Assembly: GCA_964343975.1 (NCBI GenBank)
Contig: CAYFLU010000044.1
Coordinates: 1-21,012 of the forward strand
Reading direction: 5' to 3'
Origin: SCUN01 sp964343975
Lineage (GTDB): Bacteria; Acidobacteriota; Vicinamibacteria; Vicinamibacterales; SCN-69-37
DNA: 21,012 nucleotides
Of the stretch, positions 6,273 through 15,635 are shown one piece after another (positions within the stretch are counted from its first letter, which is position 1; each line of letters begins with the position of its first letter). The position numbers and the translations under genes were made by a program. The notes under the pieces are model-generated. The model had not been told where the DNA came from, did not search any database, and saw only the letters and a list, made by a program, of their open reading frames with translations.

Positions 6273-9053
6273 ATGACGGACTGGAAAGACACCCTCAATC
6301 TGCCCCGCACGGATTTCCCGATGAAGGCCAATCTCCCGACGGCCGAGCCGCAGACGCTCGCCCGGTGGGATGCCGAGGACCTCTACGGGCAGATTCGCGC
6401 GCGCCGCGAGGGCGCCCCCCGGTTCGTCCTGCACGATGGACCGCCGTACGCGAACGGCGAGATCCACATCGGCACCGCGCTCAACAAGATCCTGAAGGAC
6501 ATCGTCGTGAAGTCGAAGACGATGGCCGGGTTTGATGCGCCGTATGTGCCGGGCTGGGACTGCCATGGGCTGCCCATTGAACTGAATGTCGAGAAGGAGC
6601 TCGGCGCCGCCGCCAAGGACGCGTCGAAGGGCGACTTCCGCCGGGCCTGCCGCAAGTACGCCGAGCGGTTCGTCGGCCTGCAGCGCGAGGGCTTCAAGCG
6701 CCTCGGCATCACGGGCGACTGGTCGGATCCGTACCTCACGATGGCCTACAAGTACCAGGCCGCGATCGTGCGAGCGCTCGGCGGTTTCGTCGATCGCGGA
6801 CTCGTCTACAAGGGCAAGAAGCCGGTGTACTGGTGCTTGCGCGACCGCACCGCGCTGGCCGAAGCGGAAGTCGAATACGACACGCATACGTCGCCGTCGA
6901 TCTACGTGGAGTTCCCCTTGTCGTCGCACGACAACGGCACGCTCGTGTCGCGCGTGCCGGCGCTCAAGGGGCGCGACGTGTCCGTGGTCATCTGGACGAC
7001 GACCCCGTGGACGATCCCGGCGAACCTCGCGGTCGCATTCCATCCGGAGTTCGACTACGCGGCCTTCGACGTCGACGGCCGCGCCGTGATTCTCGCGGAA
7101 CAACTCGCGACGACAGTCGCAGACAAGACCGGAAAGACGCTCGGCGCCAAGCTCGCCACGTTCAAGGGCGAGGTGCTCGACCGCGTCGTGTTCAGGCATC
7201 CGCTCTATGAGCGCGACTCGCTCGGCGTGCTCGCCGACTACGTGACGCTTGAAACCGGCACGGGCGCGGTGCACACCGCGCCCGGCCATGGCGCGGACGA
7301 CTATCGCACCGGCGTGAAGTACGGTCTCGACATCTACGCGCCGATCGGCACCGACGGCCGCTTCCTGCCCGATGTCGGCATCGTCGCCGGCATGAAGGTG
7401 TTCGAAGCGAACCCGGTCGTGCAGCAGGCACTCGCCGACGCCGGCCGTCTGTGGCATGCCTCGAAGTTCGAACACTCCTACCCGCACTGCTGGCGCTGCC
7501 ATCAGCCGGTGATCTTCCTCGCGACGTCGCAGTGGTTCATCTCGATGGACGGCATGCGCGACAACGCCACGCAGGAAGCGGGCCGCGTCGATTGGGTACC
7601 GGCCTGGGGACGCGAGCGGATGACGGGCATGTTTGCCACCCGCCCCGACTGGTGCATCTCGCGCCAGCGCGCGTGGGGCGTGCCGATTCCGGCGCTCGCC
7701 TGCAAGGCGTGCGGCGAGTCGTCACTCACGCCGGCATTGATCGAGCACGCGGCGAAGATCTTCGAAACCGACAGCGCTGACGCGTGGTACGACCGCCCGG
7801 TGCAGGACTTCGTGCCGGCCGGGTTCACCTGCAAATGCGGCGGCACCGACTTCGACGCAGAGCACAACATCCTCGATGTGTGGTTCGACTCGGGCTCGAG
7901 TTCGCTCGCCGTGCTGTCGGTGCGCCCCGAACTCACCTGGCCGTCGGATCTCTACCTCGAGGGCACGGACCAGTATCGCGGCTGGTTCCAGTCGTCGCTG
8001 CTCGTCGGCGTCGGCACCCGGGATCACGCCCCGTACAAACAGGTCCTCACCCACGGGTTTGTCGTCGACGATCACGGACGCAAGATGTCGAAGTCGCTCG
8101 GCAACACCGTGCAGCCGCAGACGGTCATCAAGGCCAGCGGCGCGGAGATCCTCCGCCTGTGGGTCTCGATGGTGAACTACCAGGAAGAAGTGCGGATCGG
8201 GAAGGAAATCCTCGATCGCACGATCGAGGCCTACCGGAAGATCCGCAACACCTTCCGCTACCTGCTGTCGAACTTGTACGACTTCACGCCGGGCACCGAC
8301 CTCGTGCCGCTGGCGGAACTCGACGCGGTCGACCGGTTCATCCTCTCGAAGTACGCGCGCGTGGTCGCCAAGGCGCTGCCCGCCTACGACCGCTACGACT
8401 TCCAGGCGATCTTCCAGGCCGTCAATCAGTTCATGACGGTGGACTTGAGCGCGTTCTACCTCGACGTGACCAAGGACCGCGTCTACACCTACGGCGCGAA
8501 GTCGCACGGCCGTCGTTCGGCGCAAACCGCGATGTATCTGATCGCCGACGGGCTCGCGCGACTGATTGCGCCGATTCTCGTCTTCACGTCCGACGAAGTG
8601 TGGCGGCACCTTCCGGGTGCGCAGGGCACGTCGGTCCACACCGCCGACTTCCCTGCGGACACGACGCGCTTCATCGATGATGCGCTCGAGGCCGACTGGG
8701 AGCAGCTACTCCAGACGCGATCCGTGGTCTTGCGCGAACTTGAGGGAAAACGAGCCGAGAAGGTAATCGGATCTTCGCTCGCTGCGTCAGTTTCAATTCT
8801 GGCGAGCGGCGATCGGGCAGCGCTGCTTCGACGTCACCACCAAGAGTTGCCGCAGTTATTGATTGTTTCCGAGGTCAATATCCACGAAGCAGATCGTGGC
8901 CCGGAAGCGACTGGCGATGCGTTTTGGGCCGTCGACGTTCGTCACGCCGAGGGCGAGAAGTGCCCGCGCTGCTGGCGCTTCGTGGCCGACACGGTGAAGG
9001 ACGGCGATCGCGCGGGCCTGTGCCTGCGCTGCGACGAGGCCATTCGTGGCTGA
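6273..9053 (+). CDS. ileS: IleS, isoleucyl-tRNA synthetase
   Basis: A 926-residue class I synthetase, normal length for bacterial IleS. It begins MTDWKDTLNLPRTDFPMKAN. The HIGH signature is in PPYANGEIHIGTALNKILKD (His65-Ile66-Gly67). The CP1 editing domain includes VIWTTTPWTIPANLAVAFHP and GTGAVHTAPGHGADDY. The catalytic core resumes with DVWFDSGSSS, GTDQYRGWFQSSLL and the KMSKS loop at 604-608. The anticodon-binding domain follows, and a C-terminal zinc ribbon has Cys897, Cys900, Cys917 and Cys920. ATG 6273 is chosen for its AGGAG; the earlier in-frame ATG at 6198 lies inside the HAD gene. Codons about 811-890 have much more A/T in the third position than the rest. It overlaps lspA by 8 nt and heads a five-gene operon. 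Confidence 0.97.
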   Translation: MTDWKDTLNLPRTDFPMKANLPTAEPQTLARWDAEDLYGQIRARREGAPRFVLHDGPPYANGEIHIGTALNKILKDIVVKSKTMAGFDAPYVPGWDCHGLPIELNVEKELGAAAKDASKGDFRRACRKYAERFVGLQREGFKRLGITGDWSDPYLTMAYKYQAAIVRALGGFVDRGLVYKGKKPVYWCLRDRTALAEAEVEYDTHTSPSIYVEFPLSSHDNGTLVSRVPALKGRDVSVVIWTTTPWTIPANLAVAFHPEFDYAAFDVDGRAVILAEQLATTVADKTGKTLGAKLATFKGEVLDRVVFRHPLYERDSLGVLADYVTLETGTGAVHTAPGHGADDYRTGVKYGLDIYAPIGTDGRFLPDVGIVAGMKVFEANPVVQQALADAGRLWHASKFEHSYPHCWRCHQPVIFLATSQWFISMDGMRDNATQEAGRVDWVPAWGRERMTGMFATRPDWCISRQRAWGVPIPALACKACGESSLTPALIEHAAKIFETDSADAWYDRPVQDFVPAGFTCKCGGTDFDAEHNILDVWFDSGSSSLAVLSVRPELTWPSDLYLEGTDQYRGWFQSSLLVGVGTRDHAPYKQVLTHGFVVDDHGRKMSKSLGNTVQPQTVIKASGAEILRLWVSMVNYQEEVRIGKEILDRTIEAYRKIRNTFRYLLSNLYDFTPGTDLVPLAELDAVDRFILSKYARVVAKALPAYDRYDFQAIFQAVNQFMTVDLSAFYLDVTKDRVYTYGAKSHGRRSAQTAMYLIADGLARLIAPILVFTSDEVWRHLPGAQGTSVHTADFPADTTRFIDDALEADWEQLLQTRSVVLRELEGKRAEKVIGSSLAASVSILASGDRAALLRRHHQELPQLLIVSEVNIHEADRGPEATGDAFWAVDVRHAEGEKCPRCWRFVADTVKDGDRAGLCLRCDEAIRG

Positions 9054-9579
9054 GCCCGTGGCTGTGGCGGCACCCGCGCCGCCGGCGACCGGGCGATTCG
9101 TCGCCGGGATCGCGGCCGTCATCGTGCTCGACCAGCTCGTGAAGCTGGCCGTGGTCCGCACCGTGCCGCTCTACGACAGCGCCCCGCTCATCCGCGGGCT
9201 GCTCGACGTGACGCACGTGCGCAACACCGGCCTCGCCTACGGGTTTCTCAATGAGTCGTCGCTGCCCTACAAGGGCGTGCTCACCACCGCGCTCGCGCTC
9301 GTGGCGCTCACGGGCATCGCGCTCTACGCGCGGCAATTGCAGGCGCACGAGCAGTGGGCCCGTCGCGGGCTCATGCTCATCCTCGGCGGTGCGCTCGGGA
9401 ATCTGATCGACCGCGTGCGCCTGGGCTACGTGGTCGACTTCGTCGACGCCTATTGGCGCGGCTGGCACTTCTGGGCATTCAATGTGGCGGACGCGGCGAT
9501 CACGATCGGCGCAGTCTTCGTGTTCTATGACTTGTTGGTAGGGAGCCGACATGCATCCCGTTCTGTTCAATCTCGGTAA
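9046..9579 (+). CDS. lspA: LspA, lipoprotein signal peptidase (signal peptidase II)
   Basis: A 177-residue inner-membrane aspartyl protease that cleaves the signal peptide of diacylglyceryl-modified prolipoproteins. About four membrane helices are visible. Motifs are VIVLDQLVKLAV (25-36), HVRNTGLAYGFL (57-68), GGALGNLIDRVRLGYVVDFVD with catalytic Asp131, and FNVADAAITIG with catalytic Asp149. The GTG start at 9046 overlaps the end of ileS and has GAGG 6 nt upstream; GTG 9058 is a possible alternative. The N-terminal Ala/Pro-rich stretch is variable in the family. It is adjacent to lgt, the enzyme acting just before it in the pathway, and overlaps it by 29 nt. Confidence 0.95.
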   Translation: MAEPVAVAAPAPPATGRFVAGIAAVIVLDQLVKLAVVRTVPLYDSAPLIRGLLDVTHVRNTGLAYGFLNESSLPYKGVLTTALALVALTGIALYARQLQAHEQWARRGLMLILGGALGNLIDRVRLGYVVDFVDAYWRGWHFWAFNVADAAITIGAVFVFYDLLVGSRHASRSVQSR

Positions 9580-10327
9580 CTGGCCGGTCTACTCGTATGG
9601 CGTGTTGCTGGCCGCAGCGTATCTGGCCGGTCTCCAGCTCGCCGTGGTGCGGGCCCGCCGCGCGGGGCTCGACGCCGCGCGCATCATGGACTTCGGCATC
9701 TACCTCATCATCGCGGCGCTCGTCGGCGCCAAGCTGATGCTCGTGGTCGTCGACTTCAACTACTTCCGCCAGAACCCGCGGGAGCTGTTGTCGCTCGCCC
9801 GCGCCGGTGGCGTGTTCTACGGCGGCCTGATCGCCGCCGTGCTCGTCGGGCTCGCCCTCGTGCGGCGCTACAAGTTGCCGGTCTGGGCCACGGGGGACCT
9901 CATGGCGCCCGGCATCGCGCTCGGCCACGTGATCGGCCGCATCGGCTGTCTCATGGCCGGCTGCTGCTACGGCCGTCCGACGAACGTGGCGTGGGCTGTG
10001 ACGTTCAAGGACGCCGCGGCCGCCATCAACGTGGGCACGCCGCTCGGCATTCCACTCCACCCGACGCAGCTCTACGACGCCGGCGCGGAACTGATCATCC
10101 TCGGCGTCCTGCTCGCCACCGAGCGTCGCGGCAAGCCCTACGCCGGGCGCACCTTCTGGTCGTATCTCCTGCTCTACGCGATCTCACGCTTCATCATCGA
10201 GTTCTATCGCGGTGACGATGCGCGCGGCGTGATGTTCAACGTCCTGTCGACGTCACAGGTCGTGTCGATCGCGATCTTGCCGATCAGCCTCTTCATGCTG
10301 TGGCGACTGCGGACGCGCGCGAACTGA
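9551..10327 (+). CDS. lgt: Lgt, prolipoprotein diacylglyceryl transferase
   Basis: A 258-residue polytopic membrane enzyme that attaches diacylglycerol from phosphatidylglycerol to the lipobox cysteine, the first step of lipoprotein maturation. The signature is GHVIGRIGCLMAGCCYGR (125-142). Other marks are YSYGVLLAAAYLAG near the N-terminus, GGVFYGGLIAAV (86-97, with Tyr where E. coli has the His of FHGG), HPTQLYDAGAELII, and SRFIIEFYRGDDAR with the late conserved Arg. ATG 9551 has GGGAG 8 nt upstream and lies inside lspA. Its last 28 nt overlap rluD. Sharing an operon with lspA is meaningful: the two enzymes act in sequence on the same substrates. Confidence 0.96.
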   Translation: MHPVLFNLGNWPVYSYGVLLAAAYLAGLQLAVVRARRAGLDAARIMDFGIYLIIAALVGAKLMLVVVDFNYFRQNPRELLSLARAGGVFYGGLIAAVLVGLALVRRYKLPVWATGDLMAPGIALGHVIGRIGCLMAGCCYGRPTNVAWAVTFKDAAAAINVGTPLGIPLHPTQLYDAGAELIILGVLLATERRGKPYAGRTFWSYLLLYAISRFIIEFYRGDDARGVMFNVLSTSQVVSIAILPISLFMLWRLRTRAN

Positions 10328-11274
10328 TCGTCGCCGAGCGCGACGACGACGCGCGTCTCGACCAGGTTCTGGCGCGCGCGTTCGCGGACCTCTCACGGTC
10401 GCAGATCCAGCGGCTGATCCGTGACGGACACGTCACGGTCGATGCGGCGGCGGAAACCAAGTCGGGACGCAAAGTCCGCGCGGGCGCGCACGTGCACGTC
10501 GCCATTCCCGAGCCGCCGCCCGCCACGCCCGAGCCGGAGGATCTGCCGATCGGCATCGTGTACGCCGACGACGACCTCGTCGTGGTGAACAAGCCGGCCG
10601 GGATGGTCGTGCATCCGGCCGCGGGACACCACGGCGGCACCCTGGTCAACGCGCTGCTCCATCACATCGGCGGACTGAGCGCAGCCGGCGGCACCGATCG
10701 CCCGGGCATCGTGCATCGCCTCGACAAAGGCACCTCGGGCCTGATCGTGATCGCGCGCAACGATGCGGCCCATCGCGCGATCTCCGCGCAATTCCAGGAC
10801 CGCACCGTCATCAAGGACTATCTGGCCCTTGTGTGGGGCGCCATGGCCCCGGGCCAGACCATGGACAAGGCCATCGGTCGAGATCCTCGCCATCGCATGA
10901 AGATGTCCACGCGCGGCCGGCACACCCGATCCGCGCTGACGACCATCGTCGGCGTCGAGCCGCTGCGCGGCGTCTCGCTGGCCACCGTCCGCATCGGCAC
11001 GGGACGCACGCATCAGATTCGCGTCCATCTCAGCGAGGCCGGACATCCGGTCGTCGGTGACGACACCTACGGCGGCATCCGGCGCCATCCGCCGGTGCAC
11101 TTGCGCGCGGTCTTGAAGCTGACGCGGCCGTTCCTGCACGCGTGGCGGTTGTCGCTGCTCCATCCGCGCACGCATCAGCGTCTCGCCTTCGAAGCGCCGC
11201 TGCCGGACGACCTGACCACGTTGTTGGCCGCCTTGCGCGATCCCTTTCAGAAAGCGAGCCCGTCCGATGAGTGA
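10300..11274 (+). CDS. rluD: RluA/RluD-family 23S rRNA pseudouridine synthase
   Basis: A 324-residue enzyme with an N-terminal S4 RNA-binding domain (about residues 16-70, ARLDQVLARAFADLSRSQIQ through the TVDAA region) followed by the RluA catalytic domain. The catalytic Asp142 is in GIVHRLDKGTSGLIVIARN. VVNKPAGMVVHPAAGH (95-110), the GTGRTHQIRVHLSEAGHPVVGD segment (given in part) and YGG also match. The S4 domain and length favour RluD (23S positions 1911/1915/1917 in E. coli) over RluA or RluC, but specificity cannot be proven from the sequence. GTG 10300 overlaps lgt by 28 nt with no Shine-Dalgarno, so translation probably depends on lgt. Confidence 0.88.
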   Translation: MATADARELIVAERDDDARLDQVLARAFADLSRSQIQRLIRDGHVTVDAAAETKSGRKVRAGAHVHVAIPEPPPATPEPEDLPIGIVYADDDLVVVNKPAGMVVHPAAGHHGGTLVNALLHHIGGLSAAGGTDRPGIVHRLDKGTSGLIVIARNDAAHRAISAQFQDRTVIKDYLALVWGAMAPGQTMDKAIGRDPRHRMKMSTRGRHTRSALTTIVGVEPLRGVSLATVRIGTGRTHQIRVHLSEAGHPVVGDDTYGGIRRHPPVHLRAVLKLTRPFLHAWRLSLLHPRTHQRLAFEAPLPDDLTTLLAALRDPFQKASPSDE

Positions 11275-11748
11275 CGTCCGCCCCGCCGTGCTCTCCCGCG
11301 CCACGCTCTACACCGGGCGCGTGCTCCGCCTCGAACGCGAAGAAATTCAGCTGCCCGGCAAGCCGGTGACCGCGATGGAGATCATCCGCCACCGCGGCTC
11401 CGTCGTGCTGATTCCGCAGCCGTCCCCGACCGAGGTGGTGCTGATCCGCCAGTATCGTCACGTCATCAGCGACTGGATCTGGGAATTGCCGGCCGGCACG
11501 CTCGATCCGAATGAAGCGCTGGAAGATGGCGCGCGCCGGGAATGCGAAGAGGAGATCAATCTGCGCCCCGGCCGCGTGACGCGGCTCGGCGCGTGGTATC
11601 CGACGCCGGGGTTCTGCGATGAGCTGATGACGTTCTATCGCTGCGAGGATCTGCAGCCCCCCAGCGGCCACGCGCACGCCGACGAAGATGAGCAGATCGA
11701 GCCACGCGTCTTCACGCTGGCCGAGGCCGCCGCGCTGATCGCGTCAGG

Positions 11749-14130
<2,382 letters not shown>

Positions 14131-14152
14131 CGGGATGCCCCGCGAAGCATGT

Positions 14153-14190
14153 CACAAAAGGAACAGGCTCCGCACATGGTACGGAGCCTG
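14153..14190 (-). terminator. intrinsic terminator after dksA
   Basis: On the minus strand, CAGGCTCCG (14190-14182), a 9-nt loop, CGGAGCCTG (14172-14164), then TTCCTTTTGTG. A perfect 9-bp stem followed by a T-rich tract, 53 nt past the dksA stop, makes a good rho-independent terminator. Because lon begins just downstream, it may act as a partial terminator setting lon read-through. Confidence 0.7.
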
Positions 14191-14205
14191 TGGGAATGAA
14201 GAGTC

Positions 14206-14226
14206 CGGTGGGCCGAAGACCCACCG
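14206..14226 (-). other. second stem-loop just after dksA
   Basis: CGGTGGG (14226-14220 on the minus strand), loop TCTTCGG, CCCACCG (14212-14206): a perfect 7-bp stem 16 nt after the dksA stop. No T-run follows directly. In tandem with the terminator hairpin it may protect the dksA mRNA 3' end. Confidence 0.45.
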
Positions 14227-14242
14227 TCCCTGCGAATACGAA

Positions 14243-14689
14243 CTAGTTCAGATCGAGCATGAAGCCGGCGGCCGAACGACGCTGCGCGAGCTGACGCTCA
14301 CGCTGCACGGCCACTTCGCGGGCTTCTTCGCAGTCCTTGCAGCGCACCGCGAACGGGAGCGCGCGCAGACGGCGTTCGGAGATCTCGTCGCCGCATTCGA
14401 AGCAGTTGCCGTAGGTGCCCTCGTCGAGGCGCTTGAGCGCGTCTTCGATCTTCTTGAGGGTCTCGGTCTTCATCTGGATGAGGGCGAACTCGATGTCGTC
14501 CTGGATGTCGGCTTCCGACGTTTCCGCCGCGTCCAACACGCCCTTCGCCTCTTCCGAATTCTCGGTGCGAACGTCCCGCATCTTCTCGCGGACCTCCGCC
14601 ATCAACTCGCGGCGGCGGCCTTCAAGGATGTCCTTCAGTTCGTCGTAACGCCCTCGGGGGGCCTGCGCCTTCTTTGTGCGGGTGCTCAT
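14243..14689 (-). CDS. dksA: TraR/DksA-family zinc-finger transcription regulator
   Basis: A 148-residue protein with a long N-terminal coiled coil (about residues 14-90) and a C4 zinc finger, CFECGDEISERRLRALPFAV then RCKDCEE (Cys96, Cys99, Cys117, Cys120). DksA binds RNA polymerase through the secondary channel and, with ppGpp, redirects transcription at rRNA and amino-acid promoters. By ungapped alignment to E. coli DksA from memory, the coiled-coil tip motif DxxDxA is here D53-A-A-E56-T-S58, acidic but altered. It has its own strong promoter and is followed by a terminator. The close Rel gene supports a stringent-response role, but TraR/DksA-like proteins are diverse and the exact function is inferred. 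Confidence 0.88.
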   Translation of the reverse strand: MSTRTKKAQAPRGRYDELKDILEGRRRELMAEVREKMRDVRTENSEEAKGVLDAAETSEADIQDDIEFALIQMKTETLKKIEDALKRLDEGTYGNCFECGDEISERRLRALPFAVRCKDCEEAREVAVQRERQLAQRRSAAGFMLDLN

Positions 14690-14769
14690 GTCGTTTTCCT
14701 AACTTTCCTTCCAGCCGTCCGCTTCCTTACCACTACTGTCGGCTTATGGCTAAGCAATAAAAGTGCCAA

Positions 14770-14798
14770 ATCATACCAGCTTAGACTCGGCCTGTAAA
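14770..14798 (-). promoter_or_regulatory. dksA promoter
   Basis: On the minus strand TTTACA (14798-14793, 5/6), a 17-bp spacer, then TATGAT (14775-14770, 5/6): the best sigma-70-type promoter in the window. The expected start near 14763 gives a leader of about 74 nt, which includes an AGGAA-type Shine-Dalgarno before ATG 14689. A 9-bp direct repeat lies 10 bp upstream of the -35. Confidence 0.75.
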
Positions 14799-14808
14799 GC
14801 TTTGGTTG

Positions 14809-14829
14809 GGTCAAAAGGGTGGTCAAAAG
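14809..14829. repeat. 9-bp direct repeat GGTCAAAAG x2, 12-bp spacing, upstream of dksA
   Basis: GGTCAAAAG occurs at 14809-14817 and 14821-14829 (TTTTGACC on the minus strand). The pair sits 10 bp upstream of the dksA -35. The A-tracts could form an UP-like element, or the pair could be a tandem operator for an unknown regulator. Confidence 0.6.
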
Positions 14830-14942
14830 TGTCCCTTCCGCCCAGGCCATCGGGTAAATCTGCCCCAGTCCTCGGGGTGCTGTTCGGTGGCTTGCAGGCT
14901 TAGACGATCCGGGATGGGGCTTCGGTTCGGAACTTGTGCGTT

Positions 14943-14974
14943 GAGCGTTCTGACGGCGTGTTCTGAGCGTTCTG
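14943..14974. repeat. 10-bp direct repeat GAGCGTTCTG x2, 22-bp period, upstream of rpmB
   Basis: GAGCGTTCTG occurs at 14943-14952 and 14965-14974, about two helical turns apart, with the second copy ending 2 bp before the rpmB extended -10. An extra TTCTG lies at 14961-14965. The copies occupy the -35 region, where no good -35 hexamer is visible, so they may be activator or repressor sites. Confidence 0.6.
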
Positions 14975-14975
14975 T

Positions 14976-14984
14976 TGGTATACT
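14976..14984 (+). promoter_or_regulatory. rpmB-ridA promoter, extended -10
   Basis: TGG-TATACT (14976-14984) is an extended -10 with 5/6 hexamer match. No clear -35 is present at 15-18 bp. The likely start is near G14990, giving a leader of about 48 nt to ATG 15038 that contains a strong hairpin. Confidence 0.6.
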
Positions 14985-14995
14985 AGGGTGTTTTT

Positions 14996-15014
14996 CCGGG
15001 CCGTTCGGGCCCGG
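14996..15014 (+). other. strong hairpin in the rpmB 5' leader
   Basis: CCGGGCC (14996-15002), loop GTTCG, GGCCCGG (15008-15014): a perfect 7-bp all-GC stem about 6 nt into the expected transcript and 23 nt before the start codon. No T-run follows, so it is not a terminator. It could stabilise the mRNA or be a binding site for feedback control of the ribosomal protein. I do not recognise it as a known leader motif. Confidence 0.5.
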
Positions 15015-15037
15015 TCTAGAGAGTTTGGAATCCGATC

Positions 15038-15229
15038 ATGGCGAAGAACTGCGAGATCTGCGGCAAGACCCCGGCCTACGGCCGCGTCATCAGCCACGCG
15101 CACAATGTCCGCGCGCGGCGTTTCGAAGTCAACCTCCAGCGCGTGAAGGCGGTCATCAACGGCGCCGTCAAGCGCGTCCGCGTGTGCACCCGCTGCATCC
15201 GTTCGAACAAGGTCGTCAAGGCGGCATAA
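15038..15229 (+). CDS. rpmB: RpmB, 50S ribosomal protein L28 (zinc-binding form)
   Basis: A 63-residue L28. It starts MAKNCEICGKTPAYGRVISH and continues with AHNVRARRFEVNLQ and VKRVRVCTRCIRSNKVVKA. The Cys5/Cys8 and Cys50/Cys53 pairs make this the C+ zinc-ribbon version; many bacteria also have or use a zinc-free copy. The length is normal. It is the first gene of a likely two-gene transcript with ridA, which begins 7 bp after its stop. A structured leader and direct repeats upstream suggest control at both transcription and mRNA level, as inference. Confidence 0.95.
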   Translation: MAKNCEICGKTPAYGRVISHAHNVRARRFEVNLQRVKAVINGAVKRVRVCTRCIRSNKVVKAA

Positions 15230-15236
15230 GCCAGCC

Positions 15237-15623
15237 GTGTCCGCCCGCGCTGCCATCAGCACCCCGAAGGCCCCCGCCGCCATTGGCCCGTATAGTCAGG
15301 CCATCACGGCGGGAGATTTTCTCTTTGCCTCGGGGCAGATTCCGCTCGATCCGACGACGGGTCAGCTGGTGACCGGCGGCATCGTCGAGCAGACCCATCA
15401 GGTGTTCAAGAATCTGGCTGCCGTGCTCGAGGCGGCCGGGATCGGCTTCGACAAGGTCGTCAAGACCAACGTCTATCTCGCCGACATGGCGGAGTTCGGC
15501 GCCATGAACGAGATCTACGGTACCTACTTCCCGGCTCCAGCCCCGGCGCGCGCCACGATCCAGGCGGCGCGGCTCCCGCGTGATGTCCGGGTCGAGATCG
15601 ATCTCGTCGCCTACCTCAAGTAA
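15237..15623 (+). CDS. ridA: RidA, 2-iminobutanoate/2-iminopropanoate deaminase
   Basis: A 128-residue member of the YjgF/YER057c/UK114 family. It removes reactive enamine/imine intermediates made by PLP enzymes such as threonine dehydratase, protecting other PLP enzymes. Seen are APAAIGPYSQAITAGDFLF (12-30), SGQIPLDPTTG (32-42), KTNVYLADMAEF (76-87), and the C-terminal ARATIQAARLPRDVRVEIDL with Arg105 and Glu120, the substrate-binding residues with the same numbering as in E. coli RidA. The GTG start 15237 lies 7 bp after rpmB and gives the normal family N-terminus. It ends 12 bp from the convergent end of rel. Confidence 0.95.
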   Translation: MSARAAISTPKAPAAIGPYSQAITAGDFLFASGQIPLDPTTGQLVTGGIVEQTHQVFKNLAAVLEAAGIGFDKVVKTNVYLADMAEFGAMNEIYGTYFPAPAPARATIQAARLPRDVRVEIDLVAYLK

Positions 15624-15635
15624 GCCCGCCGGCCC

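Noticed and set aside
6238..6331. Upstream ATG at 6331 as the HAD start
   Set aside because: It would overlap the first 20 codons of ileS and include the perfect TATAAT; HAD proteins normally begin just before motif I, as with GTG 6238.
5345..6535. A 396-codon plus-strand frame across yhbY and the HAD gene
   Set aside because: It is antisense to two genes with clear motifs and runs into ileS out of frame.
14131..14163. lon promoter of heat-shock type or CIRCE/HAIR operator
   Set aside because: I looked for sigma-32-like hexamers and inverted repeats of the known operators before lon and found none; the only structure is the dksA terminator.
14830..14940. Small RNA gene in the dksA/rpmB gap
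   Set aside because: No promoter-terminator pair or conserved fold could be recognised; only weak short stems such as CCCC/GGGG near 14864-14877.
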